A stretch of DNA of 64,000 nt from GCA-2683135 sp964507445 (GTDB taxonomy: Bacteria; Planctomycetota; GCA-002687715). Below the pieces are notes generated by a model. It made no database searches, had not been told where the DNA came from, and was given only the letters and a program-made list of their open reading frames with translations. The first letter of the stretch is position 1; every line of letters begins with the position of its first letter. Location: NCBI GenBank assembly GCA_964507445.1, contig CAZDQF010000021.1, positions 1-64,000 of the forward strand. The letters run 5' to 3'. The position numbers and the translations under genes were made by a program. Below are positions 34,692-43,823 of this stretch, piece by piece.

Positions 34692-35771
34692 ATGAGCCTC
34701 GAGAGCCCCACCATCTCTCGCTCAAACGACGGGGATCGAGTCCCGCTACTCGGTCAGTCCGCAGCGCTCCGCCACGTGCGGCGATTGATCAAGACGGCTT
34801 GCAAGTTCGACGTCCCTGTCCTCATCACGGGGGAGAGCGGTACGGGTAAGGAGCTTGCCGCGCGGGCCATCCATCAAGGGAGCGTTAGAGCCGATGAGCC
34901 CTTTGTCGCCATGAACTGTGGTGCCATCCCCGACGGGCTGGTCGAGAGCGAGTTGTTCGGCCACGCGAAGGGCGCGTTTACCGGAGCCGTCGTGGCTCGC
35001 GACGGCGCGTTCGCGCAAGCCAGCGGCGGCACCATCCTGCTTGACGAGATCAGCGAATTTCGTCTCGACCTGCAGGTGAAGTTGCTGCGTGTCCTGCAGG
35101 AGAAGCGTGTCCTGCCTCTCGGCGCGAAGGCTGACCAGACGGTGGACGTGAGAGTCCTCGCCTGTGCCAACCGGACCCTGGGTGAGGAGATCGACGGCGG
35201 GCGTTTCCGCAGCGACCTCTACTACCGCCTGGCCGTCTTCCCCATTCATCTCCCGCCCCTGCGTGAGCGCGAGGGTGATGTGCTGTTGCTCGGGCAGAGC
35301 TTCCTGGATGAGTTCGCCAGCACCCACCAGCGCGGTGTCCAGGGGTTCGCTCCTGACGCCATCGAAGCCCTGGAGAACTGGGTCTGGCCCGGCAACGTCC
35401 GCGAGCTCCGCAACGTCGTCGAGCGTGCCGTGATCCTCTCCTCCGGAGAAGAGGTGGGTGCTCACGCCCTGCCGATCGAGGTCCAGAACGGCGCCGCCAC
35501 CGAGCTGACCCCGGCCGCTCCGCCCGCCGCTGGGCGCCCCGCGGCTGCGATGCCCGCGACCATGACCGACGATCCGGAGCCGCCCCGGGATGAGGACGAG
35601 ATCATCCCTCTGGTGGACGAGGAGCGCAGGGTCATCTCCCGAGCCCTGGGCAAGGGCGGCTGGAAGGTGCCGGATGTCGCAAAGCGGCTCGGCATGAGCC
35701 GCGCGACGCTCTACCGCAAGATTCGCAAGCTGGGGATTCAGCGTCCCGGCACCCACCACGGCGACTATTGA
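34692..35771 (+). CDS. Sigma-54-dependent transcriptional activator lacking a sensor domain
   Basis: 359 residues. The AAA+ domain begins almost at once: Walker A GESGTGKE, the sigma-54-contacting loop GAFTGA, Walker B GGTILLDEIS, and the FRSDLYYRL arginine-finger region. A Fis-type helix-turn-helix forms the C-terminus (WKVPDVAKRLGMSRATLYRKIRKLG), after a Pro/Ala-rich linker (about residues 275-300). There is no N-terminal receiver, GAF or PAS domain, as in PspF or HrpS, so activity must be set by a partner protein, by expression or by a short N-terminus. A sigma-54 promoter with palindromic upstream sites lies in this window (43746-43922) and is a natural candidate target. No histidine kinase gene is adjacent. 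Confidence 0.95.
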   Translation: MSLESPTISRSNDGDRVPLLGQSAALRHVRRLIKTACKFDVPVLITGESGTGKELAARAIHQGSVRADEPFVAMNCGAIPDGLVESELFGHAKGAFTGAVVARDGAFAQASGGTILLDEISEFRLDLQVKLLRVLQEKRVLPLGAKADQTVDVRVLACANRTLGEEIDGGRFRSDLYYRLAVFPIHLPPLREREGDVLLLGQSFLDEFASTHQRGVQGFAPDAIEALENWVWPGNVRELRNVVERAVILSSGEEVGAHALPIEVQNGAATELTPAAPPAAGRPAAAMPATMTDDPEPPRDEDEIIPLVDEERRVISRALGKGGWKVPDVAKRLGMSRATLYRKIRKLGIQRPGTHHGDY

Positions 35772-35970
35772 CCGACTCGCGTCCCGGTCGCTCCCTCGCG
35801 CTGTCGGCTGAGTCTGCCGCCACGCCGCGAGCCGGTTGATCCTCGGATTCCTGGTGGGGCAGGGTGCGTTGATGGCCGCGTAACCGGACGACCCATCGGT
35901 GGCTTCCGCCTTTATCGAGCAGACCTCAGCGCTCCAGCCTCCTCTTGATCGCGGCCATGGCCGCTCGGGA

Positions 35971-38900
35971 TCAGAGGAACGTGTAAGCCACCACGTCGCT
36001 GTGTACCCAGGGCGTGTTGGCGCTGCTGAAGAAGTAGGTGAGGGCGTACCAGGTCTGCCCGGAGAACGAGTTGATGACCGGGCTCGGTCCCCAGGAGAAC
36101 ACGCTGTCGCCGTTGGGTGAGAGCGTGCCTACGAATGGCGGGGCCCCGGTTGAGTACAGCCCCAGCAGGTCGTTGAAGGGGATGTGCAAACCTCCCCACC
36201 AGCCGGTGCCGAAACCGGGGCCGGCGTTGGCGGTGTGCATGGTGAAGGCGCTGAAGTAGGTGTTCCCGGCCGGACCGTGAGCCACCTCGATGCGCAGGGT
36301 GTCTGCGCCTCCCGGCTGGCTGATACGGAGGTAGACCGCCTCGTCGCAGCCCATGTCCGGGCAGGCCCCGGAGGGCCGGGCGTCACCGTCGATGTCCGTC
36401 GTGAGCATGCTCGGGGGAGCGGACCCGGTGTCTCGGCAGGGTGAGTTGGGCAGCAGGTGGAAGTCCATGGCCGCCGGGTCCACGAAGGCCGGGTCTACGG
36501 AGATGTTCCCCGTGCCCGGGTAGCCCCCCTGGACGTTGCAGTAGTCGATGGTGTACAGGCCCGGCCCGGAGAGCTCCGAGCTGCCGTCGGCCCAGAAGAT
36601 GGAGTTCATTCCGGTGACGGTGGAGAGCCCGTCGGCGTAAACGCCGCCGCCGTTACCGCCGGCGTTCTGGCTGAACGTGCAGCTGTCCACGGTCATCTGA
36701 GTGCCGGCTACGTTGACGCCGCCGCCGTTGCCGGAGGCGATGTTGGCGGCGACCGTGGCCCCGTTCAGGGTGAGGGGCGCTTGCGCCGCGTGGATGCCGC
36801 CGCCGTCCACGGCGGAGTTCAGGATCACCTGTGAACGCTCGACCGTGAGGCCCGTGGCCGCCGGCATGACGGCTACGCCGCCGCCGTTGCCGCCGCTGGT
36901 GTTGGAGTTGACCACGCAGCCGTTGAGGGTGGCGGCTCCGGCCGGGCCGTTGACCGCGACGCCGCCGCCGTGGCTGATGGCGGCGTTGCCGCTGATGGTG
37001 CAGGCGTTGAGGTTGACCGTGGACGGTCCGCTGACCACGACCCCCGCCCCGTCCACGTTCGCGGTGTTGGCTTCGATGGCGCAGTCGTTCATGGTCAGCA
37101 CGGAGTTCCAGTCACAGAACACCCCTCCGCCGGACTGGGCGGAGTTGCTGTCCACGACGCAGTTGGTGATGGTCGGGTTGGAGGCGAACACGGCGGCGAT
37201 CCCGCCGCCGTTGGTGGCCGAGTTGCCCTCGAAGGTGCAGCCGTCCACGGCGTTCGGCGTGGAGGTGGCGATCCAGAGGCCGCCGCCGTCTCCGTTTACG
37301 GTGTTGTTCTGGAACAGGGTGTTGGAGAGGTCCACGGTGGAGCCCTGTTCCGCTGCGATGCCGCCGCCGTGCGCGGCGACGGTGCCCTGGCAGACGTTGT
37401 TCTTGAAGGTGCAGCCGTCGATGCTGAGGGGGCCGTTGCCGCGACAGAGCATGCCCGCGCCGCTGCCGAACAGGGTCTTGTTGGCGTCGAACGTGGTGCT
37501 CAGGATCTGGGCCGTGGCCGGTGATTCGTAGAGCAGGCCGCCGCCTTCCACGACGCCCGTGCCGTTGGAGATGGTGCAGGAGGTGACCGTGAGGTCGGAG
37601 GTCTGCCCGACGTAGATGCCGCCGCCGGAGAGGCCTGCGTGGTTGCCGTCCATGGTGCAGGACGTGACGGCGCAGGTGGCGCCTCCCACGTGGATGCCGC
37701 CGCCGTGGCCGGTGCAGGTGTTCTGGTTTATCTGGCCGCCGCTGACGTTCACCGTGGACGTGGGCATCAGCCAGATGCCGCCGCCGTTGCCGCCCGCGTT
37801 GTTGTTGGTGATGTCGCAGCCGTTGATGTTGGCCACGCCGGAGGGCCCGTTGACGGCGATGCCGCCGCCGTCATTGGTGGCTGAGTTGGCGTCGATGGTG
37901 CAGTTGTCCAGGGTGACGCTGGATGTGCCGTCGCAGTAGACCGCGCCGGCGCTCTGTGCCGTGTTCCCGTCGATGGTGCAGTTGGTCAGCGTGGGGTTGG
38001 AGGTGACGACGCAGGCGATCCCGCCGCCCAATACCGCTGCGGTGGAGGCGGTGATACGGCAGTTGCGGATGGTCGGCGAGCTGGCTGAACAGAGCACGCC
38101 GCCGCCCGCGGCCACGGTGTATCCCCCCTGCAGCGTGAACCCATCGATGACGCTGCCCGGTCCCTCGCCGCTGACGAAGGACACGGCCCTGTTCTGGCTG
38201 CCTGCGTCGATGGTCGTAAGGGCCACCCCCTGGGCCGCGAGCAGGGTGATGGGCTTTCCCATGAAGTCGATGGCCTCGTTGTAGACGCCCGGGGCCACGA
38301 TGATGGTGTCTCCCGGCACCGCGGCGGTGATCGTCGCCTGGATGTTGGTGAAGGGACTTGATGCGGTGCCGCAGCCCGGGTTGGGGCCGTTGGTGCTGAC
38401 GTACCAGGTGCCGGTGCTGGCGGTGGACGTGTACTCGTCAGCGCCGATGTCCGGTGCGCCGCCCACGATCCGAGGGTCTCCGTCCACGTCCGTGGTGGGG
38501 AAGTAGAGGACGCTGGATGTGCCCGCTTCGAGGCAGGGGGAGTTGCATCGGATGTGGAAGTTGCCCCCCACCGGGCTCTCGAACTGGGGGTCCATGTTGA
38601 TGATGGCGACGCCTGCGGCTCCGCCGAGGATGTTGCAGTACGCGTAGACCGGGGCGGCGCTGGAGGCCTGGGCCACCTCGTCCGGGGTGTTGCCCCAGAT
38701 GATGGAGTTGGTGATGTCCGGCGCGGCGTTGAAGGACAGGTACATGGCGCCGCCCACCGCGCCGACGCTCGTGTTGTTGGTCAGGGTGCAGTTGACGAAC
38801 TTGGGAGCGGCGCCGACGCCGACGTAGACCGCCGCGCCTTCCGCGTTGGTCGTGTTCTCCAGGAACGCGCAGTTCACGAAGATCGGGCTCATGTTGCTGC

Positions 38901-39483
38901 CGATGTAGGCGCCCCCGCCGCGGGAGGTGGCGGTGTTGGCTCTGATGATGCAGCTCTGGATGCGCGGAGAGCCGTTGGAACAGTCGATGCCGGCGCCGTT
39001 GGTGCTTGAACCACCTGTCAGGGTGAACCCCTCGAGGACGCAAGAGCTGCTCTCACCGTTGACGAAGACCACGCAGGACATGAGGGCCGGTGCCTGGATG
39101 GCGGTGACGGCGGCGCCTCCGGAGGACCGCAGGACAACGGTCTTGCCGAAGAAGTTGATGGACTCGTTGTAGGTGCCGGGGGACACCTCGATGATCTCAC
39201 CGAAGGAGGCGGCGTTGATGCCCTGGGTGATGGTGTTGAAGGGCGCGTTCACGGTGCCGTTGCCGCCGGCCTGGGCCGCCACGTCCACGTACCAGATGGT
39301 CTGGCCGTACGCGCAGACCGCCCCTATCCCGAGGACGAGGAGGAGCCTCGTGAGCCCGGTGGCGGTTCGTCGTCGTGGTCGGCGACGCGGTACGGCTTGA
39401 GGATCGCCCGGGGGTCTTGCGGGTGCGCACGACGCTGCGGGGTGCTCCTTCGGCCGACCGTAAAGGGTCTTGGCGGATGACAT
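35971..39483 (-). CDS. Large secreted right-handed beta-helix protein with many short repeats
   Basis: 1170 residues. A 43-residue basic N-terminus precedes the hydrophobic signal (LTRLLLVLGIGAVCAYG); I found no better start. The mature protein opens with a DUF1565-type block (IWYVDVAAQAGGNGT...PFNTITQGINAA) and repeats it once (TWYVSTNGPNPGCGT...FTNIQATITAA). The rest consists of tens of short parallel beta-helix coils with the pattern N-x-A-x-x-x-G-G-G-I (polymorphic outer-membrane-protein-like), such as ISGNAAISHGGGVAVNGP. The last about 110 residues form a compact Gly/Trp/Phe-rich domain. It is likely a cell-surface or extracellular protein; such helices often bind or cleave polysaccharide, but no catalytic residues were seen. 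The downstream gap (35772-35970) is non-coding. Confidence 0.88.
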   Translation of the reverse strand: MSSAKTLYGRPKEHPAASCAPARPPGDPQAVPRRRPRRRTATGLTRLLLVLGIGAVCAYGQTIWYVDVAAQAGGNGTVNAPFNTITQGINAASFGEIIEVSPGTYNESINFFGKTVVLRSSGGAAVTAIQAPALMSCVVFVNGESSSCVLEGFTLTGGSSTNGAGIDCSNGSPRIQSCIIRANTATSRGGGAYIGSNMSPIFVNCAFLENTTNAEGAAVYVGVGAAPKFVNCTLTNNTSVGAVGGAMYLSFNAAPDITNSIIWGNTPDEVAQASSAAPVYAYCNILGGAAGVAIINMDPQFESPVGGNFHIRCNSPCLEAGTSSVLYFPTTDVDGDPRIVGGAPDIGADEYTSTASTGTWYVSTNGPNPGCGTASSPFTNIQATITAAVPGDTIIVAPGVYNEAIDFMGKPITLLAAQGVALTTIDAGSQNRAVSFVSGEGPGSVIDGFTLQGGYTVAAGGGVLCSASSPTIRNCRITASTAAVLGGGIACVVTSNPTLTNCTIDGNTAQSAGAVYCDGTSSVTLDNCTIDANSATNDGGGIAVNGPSGVANINGCDITNNNAGGNGGGIWLMPTSTVNVSGGQINQNTCTGHGGGIHVGGATCAVTSCTMDGNHAGLSGGGIYVGQTSDLTVTSCTISNGTGVVEGGGLLYESPATAQILSTTFDANKTLFGSGAGMLCRGNGPLSIDGCTFKNNVCQGTVAAHGGGIAAEQGSTVDLSNTLFQNNTVNGDGGGLWIATSTPNAVDGCTFEGNSATNGGGIAAVFASNPTITNCVVDSNSAQSGGGVFCDWNSVLTMNDCAIEANTANVDGAGVVVSGPSTVNLNACTISGNAAISHGGGVAVNGPAGAATLNGCVVNSNTSGGNGGGVAVMPAATGLTVERSQVILNSAVDGGGIHAAQAPLTLNGATVAANIASGNGGGVNVAGTQMTVDSCTFSQNAGGNGGGVYADGLSTVTGMNSIFWADGSSELSGPGLYTIDYCNVQGGYPGTGNISVDPAFVDPAAMDFHLLPNSPCRDTGSAPPSMLTTDIDGDARPSGACPDMGCDEAVYLRISQPGGADTLRIEVAHGPAGNTYFSAFTMHTANAGPGFGTGWWGGLHIPFNDLLGLYSTGAPPFVGTLSPNGDSVFSWGPSPVINSFSGQTWYALTYFFSSANTPWVHSDVVAYTFL

Positions 39484-39600
39484 TAGGACGCTATAGCTTC
39501 AGTGGAGTCTACCCCCCGTTGGAGCCGCGGGGCGTATCGTTGAGGACCGCGTGAGGGGGGCGAATTGCCGCGCGGCGAAGCGCCAATTGCACCATGACGA

Positions 39601-39632
39601 CAGGCGCGGTCCCGGTCGTGGGACCGCGCCTG
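39601..39632 (-). terminator. Perfect 13-bp hairpin after the beta-propeller gene
   Basis: CAGGCGCGGTCCC and GGGACCGCGCCTG flank a 6-base loop, starting 23 bases beyond the stop at 39656 on the minus strand. No U-tract follows. Confidence 0.55.
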
Positions 39633-39655
39633 CGGTGGCGGTCGCTTCGACCTGC

Positions 39656-42217
39656 TCAGGGGATGTTGACGAGCAGGCCCGGGGTCGCCGCCATGGCGCC
39701 GGCCACGCCCCAGGTGCTGGTCCCTTGCCAGGCCGCCTGGATCATGAAGCTGAGTCCGGAGATGCCCGGGGGGATGGGCATGGCCAGCTCTGCGTAGCCC
39801 GTGGCGCCCGCGTTGAGGTTGAACTGGTACCAGGGCTGGGCCAGGTCCACGTAGACCGTGATGCCGGCGGTGGAGATCCCACCGGGCGCCGCCGGGAAGC
39901 CGATGCCCAGGATGCCGGGGCCCATGGGGGGCGCTCCGGACATGATCAAACGGGCATCCGGGCCGGGGGATTGGATCGTCCCGGCGAGGGAGAGGTGGGG
40001 TGGAGCGGGTGCCGGCCCGGAGGCGCTACCGACAAGCTGAGCTTGGTCGGGTAGCAGTTCGAGCCGGGTCAGGAAGAGGTCCGGACACGGCAGGGGCAAT
40101 CCGAAGACGATCACGCAGGCGTTGTTGAATGGGGTGGAGGCCGAGCCCGGGGAAACCGGGAAGGTGCTGGAGCCGGTGATCCCCGTGACCACCACGTCTC
40201 CGGAAGGCGCCAGGCTGATGGCGGTGCAGTCATCCGTGCTGTTCCCGCCCAGGTAGGTGCCGTAGAGCACGGAGCCGGCGTTGGGGTCGAGGCGGGCGAC
40301 GAAGCTGTCCGACGAGCTGTAGGGGAGCTCCGCCAGCGCGCCGGGCGTCGTGGGGAAGTTCGCCGAGGATGTGATGCCGGCGACGTAGATCATGCCCGAG
40401 GGGTCCAGGGCCACGTCCTTGACCCAGTCGTTGGAGTTGCCCCCGATGAAGGTGGAACGTTCGAGCCAGCCTCCCGTGGGTGAGAGGCGGGCGATGAAAC
40501 CGTCGTAGCCGGCGGCGGCGAGCCCCACCGGAGGCTGGCCGTTGTGGCCTGGAGAAAAAGTGTTGCCGGTGGTCGGGAAATCGATGGAGTTGGTCTTGCC
40601 GACCACCACCGCGGAGCCCATGGACGTGACCGCCACGGCCTCCGCCTGATCCTCGGCGGTCCCACCGAGGTAGGTCATGTAGACCCGTGAGCCCGCTCCT
40701 GGCCCACCGGAGGGGTTGAATCGCGCGACCCAGCCGTTGCGATTGCCTCCGGGGTGGCTGGGGATGAGCGCGGAACCCGTGGTGAGGAAGTTCTGGGACT
40801 CCGTGTATCCCACGACGAAGGCGTCACCCGTCGGGCCGGCGGCGATGTCGAGGGCGCGGTCGTTGGAGAGCCCGGCGATGAAGGTGCAGTACTGCACCTG
40901 GTCGAGGGCCGGGGCGAGGATGGCCGCGAAGGCGTCATAGCCACCGACCAGGCTCGGCTGGGAGGCGTTGGGGGTCACGGGCAGATCGATGGAATAGGTC
41001 TGTCCGCAGACCAGAATGTCGCCGGAGGCCGGGTCGCGGCTCATGCCGTAGATCTCGTCCGGTCCGCCGCCGCCGACATAGGTGGCGGCCACCAGGTTGG
41101 CCAGGGACCCGTCGAACCGGGCCACGAAGCCATCCGTGGCGCCCCGTGGCGTGGCCGCCAGGGTGCCGGACGTGGCGGGGAAGCCGCTGCCGGTAACGCC
41201 GGCGACGATCACGTCGTTGCCGTCCACGGCGACCGCCCGGCCTTCGGCCTGCTGCCCTCCGATGAAGGTGGAGGCCAGCAGGTAGGAGCCGTTGGCGGAA
41301 ATACGAGCCACATAGGCTCCGGTGCCGGTCTGTGAGAATGCGCCCGGGGTGGTCGGGAAGTCTGATGGCCCGCTGCCGGTCAGAAACACGTCACCGTTGG
41401 CGCCTATGGCTACGTCGTTGGCCATGTCGCCGGCGGAGTAGCCTCCCGCCCTCAGGGACCACACGATGCCCGGGTCCACGGTGAGCGGCAGGGAAGGGTC
41501 GATGGCCGGCGCGGAGAAGCCGAACCGATCGTCTCCCAGGAGACGGAAGTGGCAGGCCACGGGGATATCCTCGCCGCGGAGGTCACGTTGCCAGGCTACG
41601 GGGGCTGTCTGGCGGAGGACGCCGGCGGGCGTGGTCACCATCAAGTCGCCGACTTCATCGACGCTCAACCGGGAGCACCCGTCCACCCGCACCTCCACCT
41701 GGTCGAGGTCGGCTCCGGGTTCCAGCAGCAGGTCGTACCTGAGGTTCCCGTCGCTGATGGAGGCCTCGAGGTCCACTCCCGGATACGTGCCGCTCATGAC
41801 GAGCTTCTCGTAGGTGGGCACGCGCAGGACAGGATCTCGCCCCGCGCTGAAGAAGTTGACCCGGCCTCTCTTCTCGTTGACGCCCTCCTGGTCGCCCATG
41901 GAGTCGGTCCCCTGAAAGGTGAACCCCACTGCCCAGCCTGCGTCCGGGTCCGTGGTCGGGCATCCGACGATCCACCCGTCGGCGCGGAACGCCGTGGCGG
42001 TGTCGCCGGCCCAGAGCCCGAAGGTGACGGAGGAATCCCACTGGCCCTTGTTCGGGACGAACCCTGGCACAGGAGCGGTCGCGGGCGAGGGGCGCGGCTG
42101 GGGCTCCTCCGCCAGGTTCACCCGGTCCGCCTCCGCGGGTATCCAGGATGCGCTGAAAGAGGCCGCGCAGAAACAAATCAGGGACGAAAGGAACACGGCG
42201 AGCAGCGTTGATCTCAT
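39656..42217 (-). CDS. Secreted SBBP-type beta-propeller protein
   Basis: 853 residues from ATG 42217; the longer frame to 42256 adds a basic stretch ahead of the signal peptide (MRSTLLAVFLSSLICFCA). After a PNKGQWDSSVTFGLWAG block, which commonly precedes SBBP propellers, come about seven blades. Each has a pattern like ATYVGG-x-x-x-D, then the catalytic-looking but structural A-V-D-x-x-G-x-x-x-V-x-G-T-x-S, then F-P-T-T-x-G. The final about 80 residues (YVDLAQPWYQFNLNAGATG...) resemble a C-terminal domain also seen at the end of the 43640 protein. It should be exported and may interact with the cell surface or extracellular glycans. Function is unknown. It lies between two hairpin terminators. 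Confidence 0.88.
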   Translation of the reverse strand: MRSTLLAVFLSSLICFCAASFSASWIPAEADRVNLAEEPQPRPSPATAPVPGFVPNKGQWDSSVTFGLWAGDTATAFRADGWIVGCPTTDPDAGWAVGFTFQGTDSMGDQEGVNEKRGRVNFFSAGRDPVLRVPTYEKLVMSGTYPGVDLEASISDGNLRYDLLLEPGADLDQVEVRVDGCSRLSVDEVGDLMVTTPAGVLRQTAPVAWQRDLRGEDIPVACHFRLLGDDRFGFSAPAIDPSLPLTVDPGIVWSLRAGGYSAGDMANDVAIGANGDVFLTGSGPSDFPTTPGAFSQTGTGAYVARISANGSYLLASTFIGGQQAEGRAVAVDGNDVIVAGVTGSGFPATSGTLAATPRGATDGFVARFDGSLANLVAATYVGGGGPDEIYGMSRDPASGDILVCGQTYSIDLPVTPNASQPSLVGGYDAFAAILAPALDQVQYCTFIAGLSNDRALDIAAGPTGDAFVVGYTESQNFLTTGSALIPSHPGGNRNGWVARFNPSGGPGAGSRVYMTYLGGTAEDQAEAVAVTSMGSAVVVGKTNSIDFPTTGNTFSPGHNGQPPVGLAAAGYDGFIARLSPTGGWLERSTFIGGNSNDWVKDVALDPSGMIYVAGITSSANFPTTPGALAELPYSSSDSFVARLDPNAGSVLYGTYLGGNSTDDCTAISLAPSGDVVVTGITGSSTFPVSPGSASTPFNNACVIVFGLPLPCPDLFLTRLELLPDQAQLVGSASGPAPAPPHLSLAGTIQSPGPDARLIMSGAPPMGPGILGIGFPAAPGGISTAGITVYVDLAQPWYQFNLNAGATGYAELAMPIPPGISGLSFMIQAAWQGTSTWGVAGAMAATPGLLVNIP

Positions 42218-42274
42218 CAGCTTTCTCGATGGGAATGGAGGGCCATGTCGAACCATACCCTCCTCAACGCGAAA

Positions 42275-42303
42275 GGGAGCGGACGCCTTGGGCGTCAGCT
42301 CCC
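42275..42303 (-). terminator. Strong hairpin (13 bp with one mismatch)
   Basis: On the minus strand GGGAGC...GACGCC pairs with GGCGTC...GCTCCC around a 3-base loop with one mismatch, followed by TTTCG. It lies between the stop of the 43640 gene and the start of the beta-propeller gene. Confidence 0.6.
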
Positions 42304-42319
42304 TATGTATAAATGGACA

Positions 42320-42352
42320 GGCAAGGCAACCGAAAAGCTCGGCCGCCTTGCC
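42320..42352 (-). terminator. Long hairpin directly after the 43640 gene
   Basis: A 14-bp stem with two G-U pairs on the minus strand (GGCAAGGC... / ...GCCTTGCC), loop GCTTT, 25 bases past the stop codon. Together with the hairpin at 42275-42303 it probably gives efficient termination, fitting a highly expressed gene. Confidence 0.65.
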
Positions 42353-42377
42353 ATGTTCAGACAGGAGTCGCGACGAT

Positions 42378-43640
42378 CTACCGGAGGCCCCAAGTGATGG
42401 TCATCGCATCACTGAAGCAACCATAGAGGGTCGGGTTCGACAGGTCCGGGAAGTACCACTGGTACGACCACTGCCAGCCAGCCGCCGCCGGGCCGTAAAC
42501 GACCGAGGGGAGCTGGAACTCGGCGATGCCGAAGGCGTCGGTCATCTCGGGGACGACAACGACGGTCAGAGAGAGAGGCCAGATGTACATGGTGTCGCCG
42601 GTCGGAAGCGGAACGCCACCACCCTGAGTCGGGCAGTAGTCGAACAGCAGGCTGCAGGGGGCGTTGATGGGCCCAGCAGTCAGCTCCAGACCGAAGGGGT
42701 TACCAGCCGTGGCGGCCTTGTCCGTGCGGATGGAGGCGAAGCCACCACCGTTGGACGGGTTGCCAACCGCGCCGCCGTTGAGCGGGCAGGGGCTGCTGGC
42801 CGGGATGAGCTGGCCGTCACTGCAGTACGCCAGGCCGTGGGCGGTGCCGTTGCCGTTGCAGGGCAGGCCGCCGGCGCCGTTGGCGAACGCGTCATAGATG
42901 TTGATGCCGTCCGTCACCATGATGTGGAAACCCACGATCTGGAACGAGCAGCTGGGCATCTGAGCGGCGTTCACGCCGTTCGTGGTGTTGACCGCGAGGC
43001 CGGTCAGGGTACCGACGGAGTTGACGGTGCTACGGGGCTGAGGACCGATGGGGTCGCCGTTGGTGTCCATGTTGAACACGCGGCCGTTGGTCCCGCAAGC
43101 CCACAGCGTGCCACTGACGCTCTCCCAACCCAGACCGCTGAGGTGATCCCCAAGGTCGAGCCAGTAGAGGTAGTCGGCGGGCTGCAGCGGAGCGAAGGTG
43201 TCCGGATCGAACGCGATCAGGAAGTGATCGTCGCATGCATACAGGACGCCACCGTCAGAGTCGATGGCCATACCCGTGATGGTGTTGCTCGGGAAGTACA
43301 CGCCCAGACCAACGGAGGTGGTCAGACCCGGCTCGTTGTAGAGCGGGTGCGCTTCACGCTGCACGGTGAAACCGTTGCAGGAGTAGATGGCGCGGTTGTA
43401 CTGGTCGATGCAAGCACCGCCAGCGGTCGCGCCGTTGTTGGTGATGCCCGCTGCGGGCAGGTTGCCGAACTCGGGGAGCTGGAGGGCGCCACGGGCCGAA
43501 TCGGCCGTGGTCGGGTAACCAGCGCTAGCGAGGTATTTGGCAGCGGCGTGGCCGGAGCCTTCCTCGACGACGTACGCGACCTGGGCGGGCACGATGGCCA
43601 CGAGGAGACCCAGGATCAACGCGAACCGGATGCAAAGCAT
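42378..43640 (-). CDS. Secreted Cys-rich protein of unknown function under a sigma-54 promoter
   Basis: 420 residues from ATG 43640; AAGGAG six bases upstream is the strongest ribosome binding site in the area, and the longer frame to 43733 is not expected to be used. A signal peptide ends near VPAQ (residues 17-20). The mature protein is rich in Gly, Asn and Thr with 12 or more cysteines. Segments such as GVLYACDDHFLIAFDPDTFAPL and GTLWACGTNGRVFNMDTNG look like beta-propeller blades. The last about 75 residues match in style the terminal domain of the beta-propeller protein downstream. Its promoter region (43641-44130) carries a sigma-54 element and a palindrome array, and two hairpins terminate it, so it is expected to be a conditionally, strongly expressed extracellular protein. 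Confidence 0.82.
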   Translation of the reverse strand: MLCIRFALILGLLVAIVPAQVAYVVEEGSGHAAAKYLASAGYPTTADSARGALQLPEFGNLPAAGITNNGATAGGACIDQYNRAIYSCNGFTVQREAHPLYNEPGLTTSVGLGVYFPSNTITGMAIDSDGGVLYACDDHFLIAFDPDTFAPLQPADYLYWLDLGDHLSGLGWESVSGTLWACGTNGRVFNMDTNGDPIGPQPRSTVNSVGTLTGLAVNTTNGVNAAQMPSCSFQIVGFHIMVTDGINIYDAFANGAGGLPCNGNGTAHGLAYCSDGQLIPASSPCPLNGGAVGNPSNGGGFASIRTDKAATAGNPFGLELTAGPINAPCSLLFDYCPTQGGGVPLPTGDTMYIWPLSLTVVVVPEMTDAFGIAEFQLPSVVYGPAAAGWQWSYQWYFPDLSNPTLYGCFSDAMTITWGLR

Positions 43641-43745
43641 GTGCACTCCTTGTTGGTGGGGTAGGGGGTGAAGGCCTCGAGGGCCTCTATTGGGGGGGGG
43701 AATGGAACAAGCGGAACAGATGCGTCCCGACACGCCCAGACCATC

Positions 43746-43760
43746 GCAAGGAGCGTGCCA
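43746..43760 (-). promoter_or_regulatory. Sigma-54 (-24/-12) promoter of the 43640 gene
   Basis: Minus strand TGGCACG-CTCC-TTGC matches the consensus TGGCACG-N4-TTGC exactly; the following base is G rather than A or T. The GG and GC doublets are separated by exactly ten bases. Transcription should begin near 43734, leaving a leader of about 94 bases before the start codon. Confidence 0.82.
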
Positions 43761-43823
43761 ACTCGCGAAACGGTGTTCTGGAAGGCGTTTTGGGGCGACG
43801 AGTCCGTCATTCCCGAACTTCTC

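Noticed and set aside
36701..37531. Long plus-strand open frames (276 and 184 residues) across the beta-helix gene
   Set aside because: They are low-complexity antisense translations of N-G-G-G repeats and have no ribosome binding site.
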